Part shown: positions 37,602 to 45,288 of the stretch, one piece after another
Layout: the number at the start of each line of letters is the position of its first letter
How positions within the stretch are numbered: the first letter of the stretch is position 1
Assembly (NCBI GenBank): GCA_023391695.1
Contig: JAEWAK010000007.1
Span: 284,102-348,101 of the forward strand
From: Bacillota bacterium
Lineage (GTDB): Bacteria; Bacillota; Clostridia; Lachnospirales; Lachnospiraceae
DNA length: 64,000 nt
Direction of reading: 5' to 3'
The notes under the pieces: generated by a model
What the model was told of the DNA's origin: nothing
The model's input: only the letters and a program-made list of their open reading frames with translations
Database searches by the model: none
Position numbers and translations under genes: made by a program

Positions 37602-37697
37602 AAAAAAACCAATAATCCGAAATACTACCCTTCCGGGCGAGAAAGATTTATACTTGCTGCCGGGAAGGGTAATATTTCGGATTACATTGGCTTTTTC
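37602..37697. terminator. strong bidirectional terminator after GH31
   Basis: CCAATAATCCGAAATA...CCCTTCCGGGC pairs with GCCGGGAAGGG...TATTTCGGATTACATTGG. It is flanked by A7 on the left and TTTTTC on the right, between convergent genes. A smaller hairpin ATGACCATCT/AGATGGTCAT lies just before it (37544-37580). Confidence 0.85.
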
Positions 37698-37757
37698 TAT
37701 AAAAAGAAATGGAAAAGTTAAGGATATGTAAATTCATGGAATGAGCCCTATGCAATA

Positions 37758-38570
37758 TTATTTTACAACTTTAAATATTTCGGCATTTTGCATCTGTTCA
37801 TCCTGGCTGTCATCCGGATAGAATATGCAGCCAATGACTCTCAAATCTTCTATGGTAATGTCACCTTCTGATTTTATGGAACATTTAATATCGTAAAGCT
37901 TATTTCCGGTTTTGGAAGGAGCATAAGTATTATATTTATTTATCATTTCAACAAATTTCAGCGCGTCGGCCTGAAGATTATTTATACGGTTTTCTTCATT
38001 GCAGATAACTCCGTAAGCCCCATTGGCTGCATTCCCATTCTGAATATAGTATTCCTCCAGATTTTCCCCGCCGGTACCATAGGTATCCAGCCAGAGCCAG
38101 TTCAGTTTACCGAAGGTAAAAAATTCCTGTAATTCCGCTATGGAATATGCTTTGTCAAAGGATACGGCATATGCCCTGTCCTTCCCCCATTCCTTGTCGT
38201 TGCAGTCACTTGTGGGATAATAAAATATACCCTCGGCAGTGAAATCCGCCCAGATATCTTCGGGGAAGTTCTTATATTTATGTTTTACGATTGCTATTTC
38301 CGGGGCGATGAATCCTTTTCCGATGGGGGAAATCCGGTAGGAATAAAAATTACTGGTACTGTAGGTATAAGAACGCCATATACCGTGGGACCGTTTTTCC
38401 CATTTAAAATGAGTATCATAATGATAGAATAGTTTACTGTAATCCCTAAGGGCCGAAAATTCTTTTTCAATGATATTTGACTGAATGGATACTGACAGAA
38501 TAGATATAAAAAAAAGTCCCAGCAGTGCGGTAAGACCTATTAATGATAATTTTCTTTTGTTAATCTTCAT
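37758..38570 (-). CDS. membrane-anchored or secreted protein of unknown function
   Basis: 270 residues. One N-terminal hydrophobic helix (LIGLTALLGLFFISILSV) after a basic start, either a signal peptide or an anchor. The remaining domain is mixed and Tyr-rich (FYSYRISPIGKGFIAPEIAIVKHKYKNFP...). No family recognised. Ribosome site GGAG is good. It stands alone, convergent with GH31. Confidence 0.7.
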   Translation of the reverse strand: MKINKRKLSLIGLTALLGLFFISILSVSIQSNIIEKEFSALRDYSKLFYHYDTHFKWEKRSHGIWRSYTYSTSNFYSYRISPIGKGFIAPEIAIVKHKYKNFPEDIWADFTAEGIFYYPTSDCNDKEWGKDRAYAVSFDKAYSIAELQEFFTFGKLNWLWLDTYGTGGENLEEYYIQNGNAANGAYGVICNEENRINNLQADALKFVEMINKYNTYAPSKTGNKLYDIKCSIKSEGDITIEDLRVIGCIFYPDDSQDEQMQNAEIFKVVK

Positions 38571-38849
38571 CTTTCATTCTCCTATGTAAATTTTAAATAT
38601 TCCTGTTCTCTTGAATTTATAAGATTATAACGTATATTTTGAAATAATTTACCCTTTTGTATTTTTTAGTTGGTGAGTTGTAATTTTTACTGTTGCTTAT
38701 GGAGCAATAATAGCTGCCTTATCGAATCTCCCTTATCTGCATTTAGAATCTGTCTGTCAAAGAACATATTACCATTATTGCTCATAAAATGTTTAGGAAC
38801 ATATGAATTCAATATTATATAAAATATATTGGTACCAATCGAATTTAAC
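38571..38849. other. AT-rich intergenic stretch
   Basis: Nothing with coding character seen. Promoters for the gene on the left and possibly for the spore-type protein on the right may lie here, but none is convincing. Confidence 0.3.
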
Positions 38850-38990
38850 CTGTCAGGGAAGCCTCCCGTCCAGTCGCGGAAGTTAGGCTTAACTGTTCAG
38901 TAGAGGCCGGGTCTTTTGCTGAACCAGCAGTACAGCTGCGTAACAGGTTATAGTCGCAGCAAAGCGGAATGCTCATAACCGCTTTGACAT
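38850..38990 (-). repeat. family-2 dispersed repeat, reverse copy
   Basis: Read on the minus strand it starts GTCAAAGCGGTTATGAGC and runs through TATAACCTGTTACGCAGC and GTTCAGC...CGGCCTCT. It aligns along its length with 41060-41180. It ends immediately before the ribosome site of the gene at 39018, so that gene's promoter may lie in or before it. Confidence 0.6.
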
Positions 38991-39017
38991 TTTTATATAA
39001 TATGGGAGGAGTAAGCA

Positions 39018-40886
39018 ATGCCAACTTTAAATCTCAATACTTCGGATACCACTTTTGTATCTTCTGTGCTGCCGGATACTAACTTTTCGACAAGTTCGGT
39101 AATATATTCCGGTATGGATACCAATTTTCAGGATACGGTCAGCTATTTAAAATTTACCTTGACGGATTTATCCGTTCCTTCCGTTGACAGTGCCGTTCTC
39201 TGGTTAGCCGTTATTATAAAAACCGGTTTAGAACCAAGCCGGATCGCAGCCAACAGAGTAACGTCTGAATGGAATACAGCTTCGGTGACTTATAATAACC
39301 GGCCTGCTATGGAAGCAACGCCGTCACAAATTGATATTGGATCCTACGACCTGTATTCCACGGTGCAGATCGACATTACCCCGCTGGTCAATCAGTGGTT
39401 GGCCGGCACGGTTCCAAACAACGGATTAGCACTAACACAGTCAGTGGATTCTACGGTAGTGGGTTTTGGGACCAATGAAATTTTGTATGAACCTTTTTCA
39501 CCGAAGCTGATACTGAATTATTCCGAAACACCGGAACAGCCTGATTCTTGCGCATATGTTTATAATACGGAGAATCAAAGTATTCCGGCGGAAAGTCCCA
39601 TACCCTTTAGCAATAACGGAGTTTTGATGGGGATAGCCCATAATACCGGCAGCAGTACAATTACCGTTGAAAACAGCGGCACCTATGCGGTCTGGTTAAT
39701 CGTAAACAGCCAGGAAGCCAGCCAATTTGCCTTATTTTTAAATGATACTGTAATACCTGAGAGTAACTGTGGGGCGGAACCGGATTCAGTCAATAACAGC
39801 GGGATGGTAATAATCAATGCTGCAGCCGGGGATGTCTTAACTGTCAGGAATCATACCAGCCAGGAGACTGTTATTTTGGATAATACTGCCGGCGGTACGC
39901 AGCAGAATGTAAATGCCTCCATCCTGATACTGAAAATAGACCCGGACGCCTCAGGGAATCCGGCACTGGAAGCTGTAAATAATGCGCAGAATATTACCGA
40001 ACTCCGTATAGCTATGGAAAATCCGGAACTTGGACTGGACCTTACGGCTTTTCATTCGCTTGAAACAAGGCAGCAGGATCAGGTGTTAAATGAACTGCTG
40101 GAAAATCGTCCTGCTCTTGGCCCTGCTGATTTAAATCTTCAGGAAGCACCGGACGCGGCAGTCAGCTGGCTGGCTGACCCTTATAATATTTATGTGAAAG
40201 CCGGTTCGGCAGGAGGAAATGGCAGCCTGGCACTTCCCTTCGGTACGATTGAAGAGGGGATTGCCGCGGTTAATACCGGAGGCACGGTTCATATATTAGC
40301 CGGAACTTATCCGATTACCTCCAAGATAGAAATTGACAGGAATATTACACTGTCGGGTGAGCCGGGAACCCTTCTGTTATTGAAAGCGAATCTGGTTCCA
40401 CTGGTGTTTTATGCACCTGCGAGAGGCGCGGGTATGGAAGGACTGACTATCACCAGTGACATTCCGTATGCAAAAGAATTTATATTCAGCCAGGCCTCCG
40501 GTTTACGGTTTATTAACAACACCATCTACGGGCCGCCCCAGGAACTTCCGATGGAAAATTGGGTTGATAACAGGGCCGTCCTTTTTGATACACAGAGTAC
40601 AGATCTTGTGATACAAAACAACACCCTTCATACTCTGCGGACCGGAATGTATTTTCATCCGAAAACGGTAGGAGAAAGCAGTAACAATGTGGTGTATAAT
40701 ACGAGATACGGTATCTTTGTTTATGACGCCTTTATAACTTTTACAGGAAATTCCTGGGAAATGCCCGGCAATGAATACGATATTGTTTTATGGCACCAGA
40801 CAACTAAGGGCCGTCCCTATGATGACCTGCCGGCATTATCCGCCGCCAATCATAATGCAGTTATATCGGATAAAAGGAATGCTTAA
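39018..40886 (+). CDS. DNRLRE, BclA-C-like and beta-helix composite protein, probable spore-surface protein
   Basis: 622 residues with no signal peptide. Part 1 (about 1-170) is a DNRLRE domain (YLKFTLTDL, VTSEWNTASVTYNNRP, VDITPLVNQWLAG). Part 2 (about 178-310) resembles the C-terminal jelly-roll of BclA exosporium proteins (GIAHNTGSSTITVENSGTYAVWL, NASILILKID). Part 3 (about 390-615) is a right-handed beta-helix (YVKAGSAGGNGSLALPFGTIEEGIAAV, then short repeats). A Leu-rich helical linker joins 2 and 3. Lack of a signal peptide plus BclA-like and DNRLRE parts fits a coat or exosporium protein made in the mother cell. GGAGG precedes the ATG. Monocistronic. Confidence 0.8.
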   Translation: MPTLNLNTSDTTFVSSVLPDTNFSTSSVIYSGMDTNFQDTVSYLKFTLTDLSVPSVDSAVLWLAVIIKTGLEPSRIAANRVTSEWNTASVTYNNRPAMEATPSQIDIGSYDLYSTVQIDITPLVNQWLAGTVPNNGLALTQSVDSTVVGFGTNEILYEPFSPKLILNYSETPEQPDSCAYVYNTENQSIPAESPIPFSNNGVLMGIAHNTGSSTITVENSGTYAVWLIVNSQEASQFALFLNDTVIPESNCGAEPDSVNNSGMVIINAAAGDVLTVRNHTSQETVILDNTAGGTQQNVNASILILKIDPDASGNPALEAVNNAQNITELRIAMENPELGLDLTAFHSLETRQQDQVLNELLENRPALGPADLNLQEAPDAAVSWLADPYNIYVKAGSAGGNGSLALPFGTIEEGIAAVNTGGTVHILAGTYPITSKIEIDRNITLSGEPGTLLLLKANLVPLVFYAPARGAGMEGLTITSDIPYAKEFIFSQASGLRFINNTIYGPPQELPMENWVDNRAVLFDTQSTDLVIQNNTLHTLRTGMYFHPKTVGESSNNVVYNTRYGIFVYDAFITFTGNSWEMPGNEYDIVLWHQTTKGRPYDDLPALSAANHNAVISDKRNA

Positions 40887-40987
40887 ATTTATACAATTGT
40901 AATTTGCCTCAATATTTGGTGAATATCCGTTCGTTCCCCGGTTTTTATGAAAGGGAGAAAAAAAATAAATAAAATCATGTTAAAATA

Positions 40988-41049
40988 TTGACAACACGGG
41001 ATAACTTATATATAATCTCTGTTATATACTACAGTCTATAACAGAGTAC
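40988..41049 (+). promoter_or_regulatory. promoter and operator of the dipeptide transporter operon
   Basis: TTGACA (40988), 17-nt spacer, TATAAT (41011). The operator at 41025-41049 is two 12-bp half-sites, TATACTACAGTC then TATAACAGAGTA. It shares its pattern with sites at 49707, 51596 and 55051. Here it also lies in an inverted repeat CTCTGTTATA...TATAACAGAG (41017-41046). The distance to the first ATG is about 390 nt. Confidence 0.8.
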
Positions 41050-41059
41050 AGTGATTTGT

Positions 41060-41180
41060 TTCAAAGCGGCTCTTCGGATTTCGTTTTGCCACATGCCAAT
41101 AACCTATTACGCAGCTTTGCAGCTTGTTTCAGCGGAGGCCCCGACCTCCGCTGGAAAGCTAAGTTTGATTCCCGTCGGCA
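41060..41180 (+). repeat. family-2 dispersed repeat in the transporter leader
   Basis: TCAAAGCGGCTCTTCGG, then AATAACCTATTACGCAGC, TTGTTTCAGCGGAGG and CCTCCGCTGG. It is homologous to 38850-38990 (reverse) and 7903-8050, and lies inside the transcribed leader. Confidence 0.55.
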
Positions 41181-41265
41181 AAAGACTTCCTTGTAGATTA
41201 AATAGTATGCGGTAATCAATCTTAATATTAAGTATTCGGTTATGAAATTGAATAAAAATCAGGAC

Positions 41266-41302
41266 AAGGGTGTTCTTTCACAGGAACACTCTTTTTGTTT
41301 TG
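41266..41302 (+). terminator. leader terminator/attenuator before the transporter operon
   Basis: GGGTGTTC-tttcacag-GAACACTC is followed by TTTTTGTTTTG. It lies between the promoter at 40988 and the first gene, so it should stop part of the transcripts unless relieved. Confidence 0.65.
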
Positions 41303-41311
41303 TTAAAAAAG

Positions 41312-41391
41312 GCTGAAAGAAAAATAATTAGGAAAGGATTGCCATAAATTCTTTCAGCAGCTTATGGCAGTATCGCCGCCGGGCCTGCGGC
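41312..41391 (+). ncRNA. structured leader RNA, copy B (interleaved covarying helices)
   Basis: S1: GCTGAAAGAA (41312) with TTCTTTCAGC (41349). S2: TGCCATAA (41340) with TTATGGCA (41362). A third hairpin GCCGC/GCGGC (41375-41391) ends 18 nt before the ATG, as in copy A. Against copy A, a C-G pair in S1 is replaced by U-A and a U-A pair in S2 by C-G. Conserved unpaired parts are GAAAGGAT and GGCAGTATCG. In this copy only 3 nt join S1 to S2, so both helices may not form fully at once. Confidence 0.65.
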
Positions 41392-41409
41392 AGATAACGG
41401 GAATAAAAT

Positions 41410-42336
41410 ATGATTAAGTATATTACGAAACGAATCTTTATGGCTGTTATTGTTATTTTTCTTATTGCAACCTTTACTTTCTGGCTGTCCAGAGCGATTC
41501 CCGGAGGGCCTTTTACCAGAGACAGAGCCCTGCCCCAGACGGTAATAGAGAATCTGGAAAAGCGGTATAATCTGGATCTTCCGATTTTTCAGCAGTATGT
41601 ACGGTATATCGGGAATATTGCGAGGTTTGATTTCGGATTATCCTATTATTACAAGACGGAAACCGTCAATGATATCATTAAGAGAACTTTTCCGGTTTCC
41701 TGTCTGCTGGGGGTTATGGCCATGATCACCGCAACAGGTCTTGGAATTCCAATGGGAATCATCAGTGCTTTAAAGGAAAACCGGTGGCAGGATAATATAT
41801 TAAAAATCATAACGACCATATTTATATCGGTTCCCAGCTTTGTGATGGCCAGTCTGCTTATGTATTATGCAGGATATAAACTGGGGATCCTGCCGGTGGC
41901 TATGTGGGGCACCTGGAAACACGCAGTGATGCCTGTTTTGGCTCTGTCGGCGGCTCCCCTGGCTACCATAACCAAATATATGCGTTCCAGCATGCTGGAG
42001 GTTATGGGAGCCGACTATATCCGAACTGCCAAAGCCAAAGGAGCGGGCGGGTTTGTAGTTACCTATATCCATGCTCTTAAGAATGCGATCCTTCCCGTAC
42101 TTACCATCCTGGGACCCATGTTTGCGGGTATCATCTGCGGAAGCTTTGTAATCGAGCAGATATTTGCAGTTCCGGGACTGGGCCAGTCCTTTACCGAATC
42201 CATATTTAACAGGGATTATTCCATGATTATGGGACTGACCATATTTTATTCCATCATACTGGTAACCATTATTTTGATCGTAGATATATTGTATACGCTG
42301 ATTGATCCAAGAATCAAAGTGGCAAAAGACAGTTAA
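41410..42336 (+). CDS. dipeptide/oligopeptide ABC permease (DppB/OppB-like)
   Basis: 308 residues, six helices, and the family marks MIKYITKRIFMAVIVIFLIATFTFWLSRAIPGGPF and SMLEVMGADYIRTAKAKGAG. First gene of a five-gene operon (permease, permease, ATPase, ATPase, binding protein). The weak ribosome site (CGGGAATAAAAT) directly follows the leader RNA. Near the hydroxyproline locus and sharing its operator, it probably imports Pro- or Hyp-containing peptides. Confidence 0.95.
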   Translation: MIKYITKRIFMAVIVIFLIATFTFWLSRAIPGGPFTRDRALPQTVIENLEKRYNLDLPIFQQYVRYIGNIARFDFGLSYYYKTETVNDIIKRTFPVSCLLGVMAMITATGLGIPMGIISALKENRWQDNILKIITTIFISVPSFVMASLLMYYAGYKLGILPVAMWGTWKHAVMPVLALSAAPLATITKYMRSSMLEVMGADYIRTAKAKGAGGFVVTYIHALKNAILPVLTILGPMFAGIICGSFVIEQIFAVPGLGQSFTESIFNRDYSMIMGLTIFYSIILVTIILIVDILYTLIDPRIKVAKDS

Positions 42337-42356
42337 TCAGGGAGGAGGTAATACAT

Positions 42357-43271
42357 ATGGAAAATATGACAGCAATATCATTTAAGAAAATACCTCAGGG
42401 GGACAAACAGGCCGATGTTATCTTAAGGCCGCCGTCAACCTTTGTAAAAGATACCTGGTACCGGTTTTGCCGGAACAAATTGGGAATACTTGGCCTGGTA
42501 CTGATTTTATTCATGATTCTTCTGGCCGTATTCGGACCTGTTATCAGTAAATGGGATTACGGATACCAGAATCTGTCGGAAGCCTTTCAGACACCTTCCG
42601 CAAAACATTTCATGGGAACCGATAATCTGGGCAGGGATTTAATGATACGGATCATATACGGAGCCAGAATTTCATTGATTGTGGGCTTTTCCGCCAGTAT
42701 TATTTCCGTTGTGATCGGTGTGTTTTACGGAGCGATTTCCGGTTATGCCGGGGGCACGACGGATACCGTCATGATGCGTATCGTGGAAATCGTGGATTCC
42801 GTTCCCTCCACACTTTATGTTATTTTACTGGCACAGGTCGTACAAAACGGCGGCATAGTCAATATAATTGCAGTAATCGGTTTTACCAGCTGGCTTGGAA
42901 TGGCAAGGCTGGTCAGGGGAGAAGTGTTGAGTCTTAAGTCCAGGGAATTTGTACTGGCGGCCAGGGTCAGCAATATCAGCAACTTTAAGATTCTGACAAG
43001 GCATCTGATACCCAATTCCCTGGGACCTATCATTGTTTCCCTGACCTTAAGCATACCAAGTGCGATTTTTATGGAAGCGGCCCTGCGGTTTCTCGGAATA
43101 ATGAGCCTGGCCACACCCAGCTGGGGCAGCCTGGCTTCGGACGGGATCAAAGTTATGAGAGCATGTCCTCATATGATTATTTTTCCCTCCATCTTTATCA
43201 GTTTAACAATGTTGGCATTTAATTTTCTGGGTGATGCACTTCGGGATGCACTGGACCCTAAAATGAGATAG
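42357..43271 (+). CDS. dipeptide/oligopeptide ABC permease (DppC/OppC-like)
   Basis: 304 residues with a cytoplasmic N-terminus, six helices and the motif GTDNLGRDLMIRIIYGARISL. The EAA-type loop is SREFVLAARVSNISNFKILTRHLIPN. GGGAGGAGG precedes the ATG. It lies 20 bp after the first permease gene. Confidence 0.95.
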   Translation: MENMTAISFKKIPQGDKQADVILRPPSTFVKDTWYRFCRNKLGILGLVLILFMILLAVFGPVISKWDYGYQNLSEAFQTPSAKHFMGTDNLGRDLMIRIIYGARISLIVGFSASIISVVIGVFYGAISGYAGGTTDTVMMRIVEIVDSVPSTLYVILLAQVVQNGGIVNIIAVIGFTSWLGMARLVRGEVLSLKSREFVLAARVSNISNFKILTRHLIPNSLGPIIVSLTLSIPSAIFMEAALRFLGIMSLATPSWGSLASDGIKVMRACPHMIIFPSIFISLTMLAFNFLGDALRDALDPKMR

Positions 43272-43282
43272 GGGGGAACAGA

Positions 43283-44269
43283 ATGGATAAATTACTGGAA
43301 GTTAAGAATCTGAAAACTACGTTTAAAACAAAATTCGGAACGGTACAGGCTGTGAATAATGTATCCTTTGGTCTGGATTCCGGTGAAATTATGGCCATTG
43401 TAGGCGAATCCGGTTCAGGCAAAAGTGTTACGGCCATGTCGATTATGAAGCTGGTTTCCGCAGGCGGCAGGATAGAAGAAGGAGAAATACGGTTTCAGGG
43501 TATGGATTTGACCGGATATTCCGAAAAAGCGATGAAAAATATCCGGGGAGCAGAAATCAGCATGATATTTCAGGATCCCATGTCCTGTATTAATCCGGTA
43601 TTTACCATAGGATACCAGATGGAGGAGGTACTGCGGTTCCACCATAAGGAGCTGACGAAAAGTGACAGGAAGGAACGGCTCACAGAGATGCTGAAAAAGG
43701 TAGGGTTATCTAATCCCGAGCAGAGACTGAAGCAATATCCCCATGAGTTATCCGGCGGTATGAGGCAGAGAATCATGATTGCCATGTCCTTACTGTGTAA
43801 TCCGAAACTGCTGATTGCGGACGAACCCACCACTGCCCTGGATGTTACCATACAGGCGCAGATCATGGATCTGATCAAGGAACTGAGTCAGGAGTTAAAA
43901 ACCTCGGTCATATTAATAACCCATGATCTGGGAGTTGTGGCCAGTGTTGCCCATAAGGTTATGGTCATGTATGCCGGAGAGGTAGTTGAACAAGCAGATA
44001 TCAGGGATCTGTACTACGACCCCAGGCATCCTTACACCTGGGGGCTTTTAAAAGCACTTCCCAGACTGAATATGGCAAAGAATTCCCTTAAGCCCATTCC
44101 CGGGTCCACGCCGGATCTATTGCTGAAAAGGCAGGGCTGTCCGTTTTTTGACCGATGCGGCTATGCGATGGAATGCTGTAAAATCAGTAATTCCCCCTTT
44201 TTTGAAGTAGGTAAGAATCATCTTGTAAAATGTTTCCGGTATCATCCTGAATTCAGGGAGGAGGAATGA
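43283..44269 (+). CDS. dipeptide ABC transporter ATPase (DppD/OppD-like)
   Basis: 328 residues: Walker A GESGSGKS, signature LSGGMRQR, Walker B LLIADEPTTALDV, and the oligopeptide C-terminal domain with Cys residues (CPFFDRCGYAMECC) that binds an Fe-S cluster in some members. It overlaps the next gene by 4 bp (ATGA). Confidence 0.96.
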   Translation: MDKLLEVKNLKTTFKTKFGTVQAVNNVSFGLDSGEIMAIVGESGSGKSVTAMSIMKLVSAGGRIEEGEIRFQGMDLTGYSEKAMKNIRGAEISMIFQDPMSCINPVFTIGYQMEEVLRFHHKELTKSDRKERLTEMLKKVGLSNPEQRLKQYPHELSGGMRQRIMIAMSLLCNPKLLIADEPTTALDVTIQAQIMDLIKELSQELKTSVILITHDLGVVASVAHKVMVMYAGEVVEQADIRDLYYDPRHPYTWGLLKALPRLNMAKNSLKPIPGSTPDLLLKRQGCPFFDRCGYAMECCKISNSPFFEVGKNHLVKCFRYHPEFREEE

Positions 44270-45270
44270 GGATGGAAGACAAGAAAAAAGTATTATTGGA
44301 AATACAGAATTTAAAAAAATATTTCCCGGTCAAAAAAGATAAGGGAATTTTACAAAATAAGAAAGTGATATTAAAAGCGGTTGACGACGTAAGTTTTACC
44401 CTGTATGAAAATGAAACCCTGGGTCTGGTAGGGGAAAGCGGCTGCGGTAAGACAACCCTTGGAAGGACCGTAATGAAACTGTATGAGCCCACGGATGGCA
44501 AAATCCTTTTTTACGGAAAAGACATTGCAAAAATGAAGCCAAAGGAGCTGGCACCCTACCGGAAAGAGATGCATATGATTTTTCAGGATCCCTATGCATC
44601 CTTAAATCCCAGAATGAATGTTTCGGAAATCATAATGGAAGCAATGGAAAATGATAAGGAGCTTCCGAAAGCAAACAGGCGGGACCGGGTGCTGGAACTT
44701 TTAAATATGGTGGGTCTTAACAGTGACCATGCCAACCGGTTTCCCCATGAATTTTCCGGCGGACAGAGACAGAGAGTGGGAATTGCCAGATCCCTGGCTG
44801 CTAATCCGAAGTTTATCGTCTGCGATGAACCTATTTCTGCCCTGGATGTGTCCATACAGGCCCAGGTGGTAAACCTGCTGAAAGAACTGCAGGAAAAATT
44901 AAAGCTTACTTATTTGTTTATTGCCCATGATTTATCCATGGTTCAATATATTTCGGATCGCGTTGGTGTAATGTATCTCGGAAAGCTGGTGGAGCTGACT
45001 ACGTCAGAAAAGTTATATGACAATCCCCTGCATCCGTACACAACTGCCTTGATAAGCACGATACCTGTTCCGGATCCGGATGTGGAGGAGAGAAAGGAAA
45101 GGATACTGCCAGAAGGTGAGATTCCGAGTCCCATTAATCCGCCCAGTGGGTGTGCATTTCGTACCAGATGTTCCAAAGCAACAGGAAGATGCAGTGATGA
45201 ATGCCCTTCCTTAAAGGAAGTTGAACCTGGTCATTATGTGGCATGCCATCTATATGGCGCAGCAAAATAA
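44266..45270 (+). CDS. dipeptide ABC transporter ATPase (DppF/OppF-like)
   Basis: 334 residues: Walker A GESGCGKT, signature FSGGQRQR, Walker B FIVCDEPISALDV, and C-terminal oligopeptide domain with CAFRTRCSKATGRCSDECP. Starts at 44266 or 44272 are equally served by GGAGGA. Confidence 0.96.
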   Translation: MRMEDKKKVLLEIQNLKKYFPVKKDKGILQNKKVILKAVDDVSFTLYENETLGLVGESGCGKTTLGRTVMKLYEPTDGKILFYGKDIAKMKPKELAPYRKEMHMIFQDPYASLNPRMNVSEIIMEAMENDKELPKANRRDRVLELLNMVGLNSDHANRFPHEFSGGQRQRVGIARSLAANPKFIVCDEPISALDVSIQAQVVNLLKELQEKLKLTYLFIAHDLSMVQYISDRVGVMYLGKLVELTTSEKLYDNPLHPYTTALISTIPVPDPDVEERKERILPEGEIPSPINPPSGCAFRTRCSKATGRCSDECPSLKEVEPGHYVACHLYGAAK

Positions 45271-45288
45271 CAGAAAGGATGAGAAACT

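Noticed and set aside
35361..41391. ZTP (pfl) riboswitch, suggested by a GCCGCCGGGC-type hairpin in copy B
   Set aside because: Copy A does not keep that loop, the upstream ZTP domain is absent, and genes downstream are not folate or purine genes.
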